The notes: generated by a model not told the origin, from the letters alone. A DNA stretch of 64,000 bases from DATKJS01 sp050015275 (GCA_050015275.1 JBEKBS010000001.1:62001-126000); one strand, 5' to 3'. Numbered from the stretch's first letter, positions 15,588 to 24,272 are shown. Translations and numbers: made by a program.

Positions 15588-16915
15588 GAGCTCTCCTTCA
15601 GGAAACGCGATTCCAGGAGCTTCTTCCTGTCCACGCTCCGGACCCGGGCCTCGAACTCCCCCCTGTAAAAGGACACGATGACCGCGTCCTCTTCCGTGAT
15701 CTCGTCGATCTTATGGACGAGCCGCAGCCCGCCGTCCTTCCAGCAGAGGGCGTAGCCTTTTTTGAGGATGGCGAGGGGGCTCAAATTATCGAGATTGGTC
15801 GAGAGCCTCTCCCAGGCGGCCCGACGGTCACGCAGGTTCCGGACAAAGAGGTATTTCAACCGCTCGGACGAGAGCGCGACCGAGGTCCTTTTCTCCGCGA
15901 GCCCCCGGCGCCTGGTCTGGATGACGTTGCGGGCCTTCGTGTCCAGGTCATCCACGCGATGGATGAGCTCCTTCAGCCCGAGCCGGAAATTCTCGAAGAT
16001 CCGGTGACGGGCGAGGTCATCCACTTCATACTTCCGCTCCCGGAGGGAGCTCTTAACGAGCTCGCCCAGTCTCCGGGACATCGTCCTGATCCGTTCCTCG
16101 AACGCTTCCTCTTTCTCGATCACGATCTCGGCCGCGGCGGAGGGCGTGGGGGCCCGGACATCGGCCACGAAATCGGCGATCGTGTAATCGACCTCGTGCC
16201 CGACGGCGGAGATGACGGGCTTCGGCGAGCGGAAGATGGCCCGGGCCACGGCCTCCTCGTTGAAGGCCCACAGGTCCTCGATAGAGCCGCCGCCCCGGCC
16301 GACGATGATGACGTCGACCGCCGGGAGCATCCCCAGATGATCGAGCCCTTCGGCGATCTCGCGGGCCGCCCCCTCGCCCTGGACCTTGACCGGGTAGATG
16401 AGGATCCGGAGCCGGGCATAGCGGCGCTCCAGGACGCGGAGGATGTCGCGGATCGCGGCGCCCGTGGGCGAGGTGACGACGCCGATCGTCCGAGGCCTCA
16501 GGGGGAGTTTTTTCTTTCGCTCAAGGTCGAACAGGCCCTCGGCTTTGAGCTGCTCCTTGAGCTGCTCGAAGCGAAGCTGCAGGGCGCCTTTTCCCTTGGG
16601 TTCGACCAGGTCGACGGAAAGCTGGTAATCTCCCCGGGCCGCGTAGACCGTGATCCTGCCCCGGCAGACGACTTTCAGCCCGGTCTTCATCTCGAACGGG
16701 ACTTTTTGAACTTCGCCCTTCCACAGGACGGCCTTGAGAATGCTCTTTTCGTCCTTGAGGGAAAAATAGACGTGCCCGGAGGCCGCCTTCGTGTAGCCGG
16801 AGATCTCCCCCTCGACCCAGACCTGGGGGAAGGCGACCTCGAGGGCCGCCTTGACGATCTCGGTGAGCTGCGAGACCGTGTAGACCAGGTCCGGTTTCAC
16901 CAGACCTTCATTCAT
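15584..16915 (-). CDS. xseA: Exodeoxyribonuclease VII large subunit
   Basis: 443 residues: N-terminal OB fold (about 12-105, TVSQLTEIVKAALE, VWVEGEISGYTKAASGHVYF), then the catalytic domain with IGVVTSPTGAAIRDIL near residue 145 and VIIVGRGGGSIEDLWAFNEE near residue 205, followed by VGHEVDYTIADFVADVRAPTPSAA; all are XseA hallmarks. A helical region carries the XseB-binding part. The gene overlaps the ymdB-like stop by eight bases and xseB by four. Confidence 0.96.
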   Translation of the reverse strand: MNEGLVKPDLVYTVSQLTEIVKAALEVAFPQVWVEGEISGYTKAASGHVYFSLKDEKSILKAVLWKGEVQKVPFEMKTGLKVVCRGRITVYAARGDYQLSVDLVEPKGKGALQLRFEQLKEQLKAEGLFDLERKKKLPLRPRTIGVVTSPTGAAIRDILRVLERRYARLRILIYPVKVQGEGAAREIAEGLDHLGMLPAVDVIIVGRGGGSIEDLWAFNEEAVARAIFRSPKPVISAVGHEVDYTIADFVADVRAPTPSAAAEIVIEKEEAFEERIRTMSRRLGELVKSSLRERKYEVDDLARHRIFENFRLGLKELIHRVDDLDTKARNVIQTRRRGLAEKRTSVALSSERLKYLFVRNLRDRRAAWERLSTNLDNLSPLAILKKGYALCWKDGGLRLVHKIDEITEEDAVIVSFYRGEFEARVRSVDRKKLLESRFLKESS

Positions 16916-17711
16916 CGTGCCCGTCCTCCGCCAAAACCTCCCTTTTGATCGAGAGGGCCTTTCCCGTCCCGGGTTCGATCTCGACGAAGACGCAGGAGAG
17001 GAACAGGCCGTCGCGGGACGGCTCGAAGCGCTGCGGCCTCGAGGTCAGGAACCTCTGGAGGGCCTGCTCCTTGGAGATCCCGATCACGGCGTTCCGGCCC
17101 CCGACCATGCCCACGTCGCTGATGTAGGCCGTTCCCTTCGGCAGGATCCGCTCGTCGGCCGTCGGGACGTGGGTGTGGGTCCCGATGACCGCCGAGACGC
17201 GGCCGTCGAGATACCAGCCCAGGGCCTGCTTCTCCGAGGTGGCCTCGGCGTGGATGTCGACGATGATGATGGGCGTTTCCGCGGCCAGGGCCGCGACCTC
17301 CTCGTCGGCCCGCCGGAAGGGACAGTCCAGCGGCTCCATGAACACCCGCCCCTGGAGGTTGAGGACCGCCGCCTTGACCCCGTCGCCGTGCTGAAAGACA
17401 TAGGAGGAATGGCCGGGGTTGACGGCCGGATAGTTGGCCGGCCGGATGAGCCGGGGCTCCCGGCCGAGATAGGGCAGGGCCTCCTTCTTGTCCCAGATGT
17501 GGTTGCCGGAGGTCAGGACGTCGACCTGGAGGAAGAGCTCCTTCCCGATTTCCTCGGTGATGCCGCTGCCGCCGGCGGCGTTCTCGCCGTTCGCGACGAT
17601 CATGGACGGGGCGTATTTCTTGATCAGGCTAGGCAGGAACTTGTCCATGGCCCGCCGGCCCGTCCGGCCGATGACGTCACCGAGGAAGAGGACCCCGAAT
17701 TTATCTGGCAT
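16908..17711 (-). CDS. YmdB-like metallophosphoesterase (TIGR00282 type)
   Basis: 267 residues with the calcineurin-like metal site: FLGDVIGRTGRRA at the N-terminus, NGENAAGGSGIT near residue 40, TSGNHIWDKKEALPYL near residue 67, DIHAEATSEKQA near residue 150 and GTHTHVPTADERILP near residue 176. B. subtilis YmdB, the best studied member, is a phosphodiesterase acting on 2',3'-cyclic nucleotides and cAMP and influencing biofilm formation. Adjacency to rny is conserved in many bacteria and repeated here, with an 11-base overlap. Confidence 0.9.
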   Translation of the reverse strand: MPDKFGVLFLGDVIGRTGRRAMDKFLPSLIKKYAPSMIVANGENAAGGSGITEEIGKELFLQVDVLTSGNHIWDKKEALPYLGREPRLIRPANYPAVNPGHSSYVFQHGDGVKAAVLNLQGRVFMEPLDCPFRRADEEVAALAAETPIIIVDIHAEATSEKQALGWYLDGRVSAVIGTHTHVPTADERILPKGTAYISDVGMVGGRNAVIGISKEQALQRFLTSRPQRFEPSRDGLFLSCVFVEIEPGTGKALSIKREVLAEDGHDE

Positions 17712-19269
17712 ATTCCACGGCCCTCATTTCCCGGATGACGGTGACCTTGATCTGCCCGGGGTAGTCGAGCTCGTTCTTGATCCGGGCGGCGATCTCCTTG
17801 GCGGCCAGGGCGGCCCGGTCGTCGGAGACCTTCTGGCTCTCGACGATGATCCGGATCTCCCGGCCGGCCTGGAGGGCGAAGGCCTTGGAAACGCCATCGA
17901 AGGACGTGGCGATCTCTTCCAGCTTCTCGAGCCGCTGGATGTAGGTCTCGAGGAGCTCCCGCCGGGCACCCGGCCTCGCGGCCGAGAGCGTGTCGGCGGA
18001 CTGGACGAGGACGGCCTCGATCGAGGGGAAGTCCACGTCCCTGTGGTGGGAGGCGATGGCCTGGACGACCTTCTCGGTCTCCCCGTATTTCTTCGTCAAC
18101 TCGACGCTGAGCTCGGTGTGGGTCCCCTCGACGTCCTTGTCCACGGCCTTCCCGATGTCGTGGAGGAGCCCCGCCCGGAGGGCGACGTTGACGTCGGCGC
18201 CGATCTCGCGGGCCATCATGGCCGCCAGCATGGCCACTTCCTTGGAGTGCTGCAGCACGTTCTGCCCGTAGCTCGTCCGGTATTTCAGCTTGCCGAGGAG
18301 CTTGATGAGCTCCGGGTGGACGTCGCGGACCTTGAGCTCGAGGACCGCCGACTCGCCCTCCTGCTTGATCTTCAGCTCGAGGTCGCTCTTCACGGACTCG
18401 ACGATGTCCTCGATCCGGGCCGGGTGGATCCGGCCGTCGGTCACGAGCTTCTGGATGGAGAGGCGGGCCAGCTCCCGGCGGACGGGGTCGAAGCTCGACA
18501 GGATGACCGCCTCGGGCGTGTCGTCGACAATGATGTCGACGCCCGTGGCCATCTCCAGGGCCCGGATGTTGCGGCCCTCGCGGCCGATGATCCGGCCCTT
18601 CATATCGTCGGACGGCAGGTCGACGACCGACACCGTCGACTCTACGACGTGTTCGGCGGCGGACCGCTGGATGGCGTTGGAGATGATCTCCCGGGCCAGC
18701 GCGGCGGCCTTCTCGCGGGTCTCCTCTTCGATCTTCCGGACGGTGCCGATGGCCTCGAGCTTGGCTTCGTCCTCGATCCGCTTGATGAGCTGAGCCTTGG
18801 CCTCTTCCTGGGTCAGGCCCGAGATGCGCTCGAGTTCCTCCAGGGCCTTGCCCTGGATCTCCGTGGTCTTCTGCTCGAGCGTCTCGATGTCCTTCTCTTT
18901 CTGGAAGAGCCGGTTCTCTTTCTGGGAGAAGTCCCGTTCCTTCCGCTCGAGGGCCTGGAACCGCCGCTCCAGGTTCTCTTCTTTGTTGACGAGCCGGCGC
19001 TCGGTCTCGTTGATCTTCCTCTGCTTCTCCCGGTTGTGGGCGTCGAACTCCGCCTGCCGGCTCAGGTCTTTTTCCCGGGCCTCGATGGCGGCCTCGCGCT
19101 TGAACTTCTCTCCGTCCTCCTTGGCCCGGGCCAGGATGGCCTGGGCCTCCTCCTGCGCGTTCTGGATATGGCGGGCACTCTTCTGCCGCTTGCCCAAAAT
19201 GATGATCATCACCACCACGAGAACGACGATGGCGGCGATCGATGCGTAATTTAATAGATTCATGGTCAC
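17701..19269 (-). CDS. rny: Ribonuclease Y
   Basis: 522-residue membrane-anchored endoribonuclease that starts mRNA decay. N-terminal membrane helix (about 8-26), long coiled coil (about 28-200), KH domain (DDMKGRIIGREGRNIRALE near residue 220) and HD domain (LLHDIGKAVDKDVEGTHTEL near residue 370). GTG 19269 is chosen since AAGGAGGT lies seven bases before it; ATG 19263 two codons later is the alternative. Upstream, a 172-bp gap separates it from zapA. Confidence 0.95.
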   Translation of the reverse strand: MTMNLLNYASIAAIVVLVVVMIIILGKRQKSARHIQNAQEEAQAILARAKEDGEKFKREAAIEAREKDLSRQAEFDAHNREKQRKINETERRLVNKEENLERRFQALERKERDFSQKENRLFQKEKDIETLEQKTTEIQGKALEELERISGLTQEEAKAQLIKRIEDEAKLEAIGTVRKIEEETREKAAALAREIISNAIQRSAAEHVVESTVSVVDLPSDDMKGRIIGREGRNIRALEMATGVDIIVDDTPEAVILSSFDPVRRELARLSIQKLVTDGRIHPARIEDIVESVKSDLELKIKQEGESAVLELKVRDVHPELIKLLGKLKYRTSYGQNVLQHSKEVAMLAAMMAREIGADVNVALRAGLLHDIGKAVDKDVEGTHTELSVELTKKYGETEKVVQAIASHHRDVDFPSIEAVLVQSADTLSAARPGARRELLETYIQRLEKLEEIATSFDGVSKAFALQAGREIRIIVESQKVSDDRAALAAKEIAARIKNELDYPGQIKVTVIREMRAVEYAR

Positions 19270-19441
19270 GTGAGTTACCTCCTTCTCAAATGGACAGAAG
19301 GAGACGAGGTCAAAGACAGGAGGTCGTCAGAGGTCCATCCGGAGGGGGTGGCCCCTCAGGAAGAGAGAGCGGCTCCCCTCCCGCGCTCGGGAGGCGCAGG
19401 GGGCCGGCCGGCCGGTCGGTCGCTCCCGCCCGGCGGCCGGG
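19270..19441 (-). other. GC-rich gap between zapA and rny, no gene recognised
   Basis: Contains short hairpins (CCTCCC/GGGAGG and GAGGG/CCCTC on the minus strand) and the rny ribosome site. 6S RNA lies next to zapA in many bacteria, but the two ends here do not pair into the single long bulged hairpin that defines 6S RNA, so I do not call it. Confidence 0.4.
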
Positions 19442-19771
19442 TCAGGAGGACGCTTTGTCCAGGTCCTTGTATGTTTTTTCATCTTCGAAAAGATGAACCT
19501 CCAAGTGTTCGATCTCGGTCTCCATGTGGCCAATGGCTTCGTTGAGTTGATCCAGCTTCTTCTGGCTCAGAAATAGCTCGTCCGCGATGTTCAGGGCCGC
19601 CAGCACGGCGATTTTCGACTGGTCCGCGGACTTGGATTTCACCGCCACTTCGTGCATCTTCTGATCAACATAAGAAGTCAAGTGGCCGATGTATTTTTCA
19701 TCCTCTTCTCCTTTGACTCGGATCTTATAACGCTGCCCGAAGATCTCGATCTCGAGAATTTTTTCGATCAT
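19442..19771 (-). CDS. zapA: Cell division protein ZapA
   Basis: 109 residues. The N-terminal region EIEIFGQRYKIRVKGEEDEKY and the following YVDQKMHEVA match the ZapA head domain (I.G..Y.I.....E.YL...A..VD.KM.E), and the C-terminal half (about 55-105) is a coiled coil. ZapA bundles FtsZ filaments at the division site. ATG 19771 overlaps the stop of the preceding coiled-coil gene by four bases. Confidence 0.85.
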   Translation of the reverse strand: MIEKILEIEIFGQRYKIRVKGEEDEKYIGHLTSYVDQKMHEVAVKSKSADQSKIAVLAALNIADELFLSQKKLDQLNEAIGHMETEIEHLEVHLFEDEKTYKDLDKASS

Positions 19772-20028
19772 AGCCCCAGCTGGTCGATCTGATTGATGAT
19801 CGCCTCGATCTTCCCCTTGATGACGTCCCGCTCCCCTTCGAACTTCTTCACTTCCTCGTCCAGCCTGGTGATCTTGCGGTTCTGCTCGTCGAATTCCTTC
19901 TTTTCGGTCCGGAGCTCTTTGAGCTGCTGTTTGAGCTTGTCGTTCTCAGTCGTGAGCTTGTGGACGTAGTCGACGACCTGACCGATCTTCCCTTCGAGTA
20001 TTTTAATTCGCTCGAGTTCGGTTGTCAA
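19768..20028 (-). CDS. Small coiled-coil protein, ZapB-like by position
   Basis: 86 residues, almost all heptad-patterned and rich in Lys/Glu (KLTTENDKLKQQLKELRTEK, then FDEQNRKITRLDEEVKKFEG). It has no cysteine or catalytic feature. It lies between pheT and zapA and overlaps zapA. A short pure coiled coil upstream of zapA is seen in many bacteria and is often named ZapB-like or a cell-division coiled coil; sequence identity to E. coli ZapB cannot be claimed by eye. It could cooperate with ZapA on FtsZ filaments. Confidence 0.65.
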   Translation of the reverse strand: MTTELERIKILEGKIGQVVDYVHKLTTENDKLKQQLKELRTEKKEFDEQNRKITRLDEEVKKFEGERDVIKGKIEAIINQIDQLGL

Positions 20029-20029
20029 T

Positions 20030-22075
20030 TTATCCCTCCCTGAGTTGGATGTTCCATGCGGATTTCAGCTGCCCGACGATTTCCTGTTCGACCCGGTCCA
20101 CCTCCTCGGCGAGAAGCGTTCGCTGGGGGTGCCGGTAGCGGAACCGGATCGACAGGCTGACCTGGCTGGCAGGGATGGAAGGCCCGCTGAACCGGTCGCG
20201 GAGCTCATAGCCCTCGAGAAGGGGCGGGGCCAGCCTGTCCAGGGTCTTTTGGATCTCCCGGTACGGCACGCTCCGGTCCACGAGGAACGAGAGGTCGCGG
20301 CTGACGCCCGGGAACTTGGCGACCGGCGCGTAGGCGAAGGGCCGCGGCTGCTTCTCGAACAGGCCGGCCAGGTCCACCTCGGCGGCGAACACGGCCTGGC
20401 CGAGGGAATAGGCGGCCGCAATGGCCTTCTTGAGGACACCCAGCCGGCCGACGGTCTGGCCTTTGTAGAGGAGCGTCAGGCTCTCTCCATCTTCGAAACA
20501 GGGATGATCGGCCTCCTCGAAGGCGCAAGGCTCGTACCGGGTGGCCGCCGCGGCGGCCTCGAGGGCGCCCTTGACGACATAGAGATCGGTCGCGGCCGGG
20601 GTCTGCCGCCAGTCCCGGCCGGGGAGAAGCCCCGTGGCGAGGAGGCCGAGGGTGAGCCGCTCTTCGGGCCTGTCCCCCTGGCTGTAGTAGATGTTCCCGA
20701 TCTCGAAGATATGGACCCCTTCCATCCCCCGGTTCATGTTCCAGGCCGCGTTCTCGAGGAGGCCCATGAGGAGGTTGGTCCGAAGGACGGAGGCCCTGGT
20801 CGAGATCGGGTTGCGGATGGCGACCGGGTCGCGACCGCTTCCGAGAACCTTTTCTTTCTCCGGGTCGGCGAAGCTTGGATTGATGACCTCGTCGAAGCCA
20901 TGCGGGAAGATGGCCCGGCGGAGCTTCAGGATCCGGTCCCGCTTCCGGTTCGCGACGGAATCGGAGGGCTTGACCTGAGGGACCTCGGACGGGATCCGGT
21001 CGTACCCGTAGAAACGGGCGATCTCCTCGATGAGGTCCGCCTCGCGGTCGATGTCCACGCGGAACGCGGGGACCTCCACCAGCCAGACGCCTTTCTGCGA
21101 GCTCTCCACCTTGAATCCGAGGCTCGTGAGGACCTGCTCGATGAACCCCTCCGGCATCTCCACGCCCAGGAGCTCCGCCACCCTGCGCCCCCGGAGGATC
21201 AGGGACTTGGCCTTGCGGGGCTTGGGGTAGACGTCCAGGATGCCGCGAGCGGCCTTCCCGCCCATCCGGGCGAGAAGGGAGGCCATCATCAGGGCGGCCT
21301 TGGGAAGGATCGAGATGTCGGCGCCGCGCTCGTAGCGATAGGAGGCGTCCGTCGAGAGGCCGAGCTTCTTCGACGTGAGGCGGATCGAGACCGGGTCGAA
21401 GTTGGCGCTTTCGATGAACACGTCCCGGGTCGTCCCGCTCACGGCGGACTCCTGGCCGCCGATGATGCCCGCCAGGGCCACCGGCTTGGCCTCGTCGGCG
21501 ATCACGAGCATCTCCGGGGAGAGCTCGAGCGTCCGGCCTTCAAGGTCCCTCATGGTCTCTCCCCGTGTCGCTCGGCGGACGATGATCTTCGAGCCGGCGA
21601 GCTTCCCGAAATCGAAGGCGTGGATGGGCTGGGCCGTGGCATAGAGGACGTAGTTCGAGACGTCGACAACGTTGTTGATCGGCCGGAGCCCGATCCTCTC
21701 GAGCCGCTTCCGGAGCCAGTCGGGAGACGGCCCGACCGCGATATCCCGGACGACCATCCCGCAGTACCGGGGGCAAAGGGCGTCGTCCCAGATCTGGACG
21801 TCCGCGAGCTCGGCGACCGGCCGGTCGATCTCGGTCACGGGCCAGGGAGGCTCGAGGAGCGGCCGGCCGAGCATGGCCGCGATCTCCCGGGCGACCCCGA
21901 GGTGACCGAGAGTGTCGGGCCGGTTGGCGTAGGTTTCGAGGTCGAGGATCGTGTCGCCGTCCCTCTCCTCGGCGGACTCCGGGACCAGGCCGATCATGGT
22001 CAGCCGGTCGAGAAGCTCGGGAAGAGAGAGGTCCAGCTCGACGTAATCCCTGATCCAATCCAGACTGATCTTCAT
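20030..22075 (-). CDS. pheT: Phenylalanyl-tRNA synthetase beta subunit, lacking the N-terminal EMAP domain
   Basis: 681 residues against about 800 in most bacteria. The start MKISLDWIRDYVELDLSLPE and LLDRLTMIGL are standard, but the chain jumps at once to ETYANRPDTLGHLGVAREIA. The tRNA-binding EMAP/OB domain of about 120 residues that normally separates them (with its V.KHPNADKL and GMLCSEEELG motifs) is absent. B3/4 editing domain (about 85-270, RPINNVVDVSNYVLYATAQP), B5 domain, catalytic-like core and C-terminal ferredoxin-fold anticodon domain (FPGVSRDLSFLVDRSVPY) are intact. The gene overlaps pheS by four bases. Confidence 0.95.
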   Translation of the reverse strand: MKISLDWIRDYVELDLSLPELLDRLTMIGLVPESAEERDGDTILDLETYANRPDTLGHLGVAREIAAMLGRPLLEPPWPVTEIDRPVAELADVQIWDDALCPRYCGMVVRDIAVGPSPDWLRKRLERIGLRPINNVVDVSNYVLYATAQPIHAFDFGKLAGSKIIVRRATRGETMRDLEGRTLELSPEMLVIADEAKPVALAGIIGGQESAVSGTTRDVFIESANFDPVSIRLTSKKLGLSTDASYRYERGADISILPKAALMMASLLARMGGKAARGILDVYPKPRKAKSLILRGRRVAELLGVEMPEGFIEQVLTSLGFKVESSQKGVWLVEVPAFRVDIDREADLIEEIARFYGYDRIPSEVPQVKPSDSVANRKRDRILKLRRAIFPHGFDEVINPSFADPEKEKVLGSGRDPVAIRNPISTRASVLRTNLLMGLLENAAWNMNRGMEGVHIFEIGNIYYSQGDRPEERLTLGLLATGLLPGRDWRQTPAATDLYVVKGALEAAAAATRYEPCAFEEADHPCFEDGESLTLLYKGQTVGRLGVLKKAIAAAYSLGQAVFAAEVDLAGLFEKQPRPFAYAPVAKFPGVSRDLSFLVDRSVPYREIQKTLDRLAPPLLEGYELRDRFSGPSIPASQVSLSIRFRYRHPQRTLLAEEVDRVEQEIVGQLKSAWNIQLREG

Positions 22076-23106
22076 TTGGCGTCGAATTGCCTGATGAACC
22101 TCAGGTCGTTCTCATAAAAATACCGCATCTCGGGAATCCCGTAGGCGAACATGGCCGTCCGGTCGATCCCCAGCCCGAAAGCCCAGCCGGAGTACCTCTC
22201 CGGGTCGATGTTGACGTTCTTGAAAACCTGGGGGTCGACCATCCCGGACCCCAGGATCTCCTTCCAACCCGTTCCGCCGCAGACGCGGCAGGACTTGTCC
22301 TGTCCCTCGCAGACGATGCACTCGATGTCCACCTCGGCCGAAGGCTCCGTGAACGGGAAAAAGCTTGGCCGGAACCGGATCTTGATCCTCTCGCCGAAGA
22401 GGGCCCGGATGAAATATTCCAGGGTCCCCTTGAGATGGGCGAAGGTGATGCCTTCGTCGACGACCAGCCCCTCGACCTGGCAGAACATCGGCAGGTGGGT
22501 CGGGTCCGGGGTCTCCCGGCGGAAGACGCGCCCGGGGATGATGATCCGGATGGGGGGTTTCGTTTTCTCCATGATCCGGATCTGGACGGGTGAGGTGTGG
22601 GTCCTCAGGAGCAGGTCGTCCGTGATGTAGAGGGTGTCCCAACTGTCGCGGGCCGGATGGTGCGGGGGGAAGTTGAGGGCCTCGAAATTGTAGTGATCGG
22701 TCTCGATCTCGGGCCCTTCCTCGATGGAATACCCCATGCCCAGGAAGATCCTCTCGATCTCTTCCTGGAACAGGACGAGCGGATGAGGCCTCCCGGCGTA
22801 GACGGACCGCCCCGGGAGGGTCAGGTCCGGGCGTGCAGCCTTCGTTTCCGGCTTCCCGATCTTCCCCTCGAGGGCCAGGATCCTCTCTTGGACGAGCGTC
22901 TTCAGGTCGTTGACGAACTTGCCTGCTTCGCGCCTTTCAGGGGCCGGAACCGATTTGAGCTCCTCGAACAGGCCGGTGACGTGGCCTTTTTTCCGGCCTA
23001 GATAGAGGTTCCGGAGCTCTTCGAGGGCCCGCCCGTCCTTCGCCTGAGCGGCCGCTTTCTCGAAATCGTTCCGGACGCCTTCGATCCTGTCCTTGAAGGT
23101 CGCCAT
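22072..23106 (-). CDS. pheS: Phenylalanyl-tRNA synthetase alpha subunit
   Basis: 344-residue class II catalytic subunit. Helical N-terminal arm (1-90), then motif 1 to 3: HPLVLFQEEIERIFLGMGYS, FEALNFPPHHPARDSWDTLY, LLRTHTSPVQIR, GRVFRRETPDPTHLPMFCQV, and FGLGIDRTAMFAYGIPEMRY near the end. A CIVCEGQDKSCRVCGGTGW stretch near residue 270 is a cysteine pair cluster seen in other PheS proteins. It follows rplT after nine bases and overlaps pheT. Confidence 0.96.
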   Translation of the reverse strand: MATFKDRIEGVRNDFEKAAAQAKDGRALEELRNLYLGRKKGHVTGLFEELKSVPAPERREAGKFVNDLKTLVQERILALEGKIGKPETKAARPDLTLPGRSVYAGRPHPLVLFQEEIERIFLGMGYSIEEGPEIETDHYNFEALNFPPHHPARDSWDTLYITDDLLLRTHTSPVQIRIMEKTKPPIRIIIPGRVFRRETPDPTHLPMFCQVEGLVVDEGITFAHLKGTLEYFIRALFGERIKIRFRPSFFPFTEPSAEVDIECIVCEGQDKSCRVCGGTGWKEILGSGMVDPQVFKNVNIDPERYSGWAFGLGIDRTAMFAYGIPEMRYFYENDLRFIRQFDAK

Positions 23107-23115
23107 GTCCCGGGC

Positions 23116-23472
23116 CTAGGCCGCGGCTTCTTTCGCCCTCTCAGCCAGATAGGCGAATGTCCGGGGCGCGTTCACGGCCAGGTCGGCCAGGATCTTGCGG
23201 TCCAGGACGATCCCGAGCTTCTTCAGCCCCTTGATGAAGCGGCTGTAGGTCGTACCGTTGGCCTCGGCGCCGGCCTTGACCCGGACGATCCAGAGCCCCC
23301 GGAAGGTCCTTTTCTTGGCCCGCCGGTCCCGATAGGCGTAGAGCAGGGACTTCTCGACGGCTTCTTTGGCGGTCCGGTAGTTCCGGCTCTTGGCCCCCCA
23401 GTATCCCTTGGCGAGCTTGAGGGTTTTCACCCGTCTGTCTTTCCTCTTCGTTCCTCTTTTCACGCGTGGCAT
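23116..23472 (-). CDS. rplT: 50S ribosomal protein L20
   Basis: 118 residues; PRVKRGTKRKDRRVKTLKLA, AKGYWGAKSRNYRTA and RDRRAKKRTFRGLWIVR are the invariant L20 regions that bind 23S rRNA and start 50S assembly. In several bacteria L20 also represses its own operon by binding the infC-rpmI-rplT message. Located, as usual, right after rpmI. Confidence 0.98.
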   Translation of the reverse strand: MPRVKRGTKRKDRRVKTLKLAKGYWGAKSRNYRTAKEAVEKSLLYAYRDRRAKKRTFRGLWIVRVKAGAEANGTTYSRFIKGLKKLGIVLDRKILADLAVNAPRTFAYLAERAKEAAA

Positions 23473-23502
23473 CGTTCACTCCTTGTGCGGATCGGGCGGA
23501 CC

Positions 23503-23703
23503 TTAAAAATCGTACGGGAGCATGCTCTTGACGGCCTTGCGGTCCGCCGCGCTGGCGATGGCCTTCTTGCCCAGGTGCCTCTTCCGCTTGGAGGCCTTCT
23601 TGGTCAGGATATGGCTCTTATTCGCCTTGCTGTGCAGGATTTTTTTCTTGGCCGTGACCTTGAACCTCTTTTGGGCTCCCTTGTGGGTTTTTAGCTTTGG
23701 CAT
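23503..23703 (-). CDS. rpmI: 50S ribosomal protein L35
   Basis: 66 residues; MPKLKTHKGAQKRFKVTAKK and SHILTKKASKRKRHLGK are canonical. An AGGAGG site five bases before ATG 23703 lies inside infC, which continues 86 bases into rpmI in another frame. Those codons read LGGKD in the infC frame. L35 synthesis is therefore probably coupled to infC translation. Confidence 0.97.
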   Translation of the reverse strand: MPKLKTHKGAQKRFKVTAKKKILHSKANKSHILTKKASKRKRHLGKKAIASAADRKAVKSMLPYDF

Positions 23704-24259
23704 CCTTTCCTCCTAGCTTGACGGGGACCAACAATGCGGAAACGGCCCAGTCCTGTTTCCGCGCTTCTCCATCCTGGGCCGCCAGGTCTTTCATGTCGAT
23801 CTTGACCCTGTCGAGGACCTGCTGGCCGAGCTCCGGTTTCTGCTTTTCGCGGCCGCGGAGCATGACCGTCACCTTGACCTTGTTGCCCTCTTCGATGAAC
23901 CGCTTGATGTGCTTCATCTTGAAGTCGTAGTCGTGGACGCTGATCTTGGGCCGGAACTTGATCTCCTTGATCTGGATCTGCTTCTGGTGCTTCTTGGCCT
24001 GGTGCTCTTTCTTGTGCTCTTCGTACAGGAACTTGCCGTAGTCCATGATCCGGCAGACGGGCGGCTGGGCCGTGGGGGCGATCTCCACGAGGTCGAGGCC
24101 CCGCTCCCGGGCGATGGTGAGGGCCTGGAGGGTCGGCAGGACCCCCAGCGGGCTCTTCTCATCGTCGAGGACCCGGATCTCCTTCGCCTGGATCATTTCG
24201 TTGATCCGATGGGCTTTGGCTTTGCTGACGACAGGATGGAAAGCGTGTCTCTTGAAAAT
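23618..24259 (-). CDS. infC: Translation initiation factor IF-3, ATT start, extended tail overlapping rpmI
   Basis: 213 residues when started at ATT 24259. That codon follows a perfect GAGGAGG by six bases and adds FKRHAFHPVVSKAKAHRINE, which completes the usual IF3 N-terminus (RINE.I.A.EVR). The first ATG in frame, 24196, has no ribosome site and would cut the conserved INE. The N-domain includes GLDLVEIAPTAQPPVCRIMD and YGKFLYEE, then a Lys-rich linker; the C-domain includes KEIKFRPKISVHDYDFK and FIEEGNKVKVTVMLRGREK. IF3 normally ends at about the LLVPVK position; here 30 more residues run into the rpmI reading region. An AUU start is a well-known regulatory device of infC: IF3 discriminates against its own start codon. 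Confidence 0.93.
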   Translation of the reverse strand: MFKRHAFHPVVSKAKAHRINEMIQAKEIRVLDDEKSPLGVLPTLQALTIARERGLDLVEIAPTAQPPVCRIMDYGKFLYEEHKKEHQAKKHQKQIQIKEIKFRPKISVHDYDFKMKHIKRFIEEGNKVKVTVMLRGREKQKPELGQQVLDRVKIDMKDLAAQDGEARKQDWAVSALLVPVKLGGKDAKAKNPQGSPKEVQGHGQEKNPAQQGE

Positions 24260-24272
24260 GTTTGTCCTCCTC
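24257..24272 (-). promoter_or_regulatory. infC ribosome-binding site with ATT start codon
   Basis: Minus strand GAGGAGG (24272-24266), six bases, then ATT (24259-24257). The first G of the site is the last base of the thrS TAG stop, so infC may be coupled to thrS. Rare start plus strong ribosome site is the arrangement of E. coli infC autoregulation. Confidence 0.8.

Noticed and set aside
19270..19441. 6S RNA between zapA and rny
   Set aside because: The position is suggestive, but the two ends do not pair and there is no long bulged hairpin; only short local stems are present.
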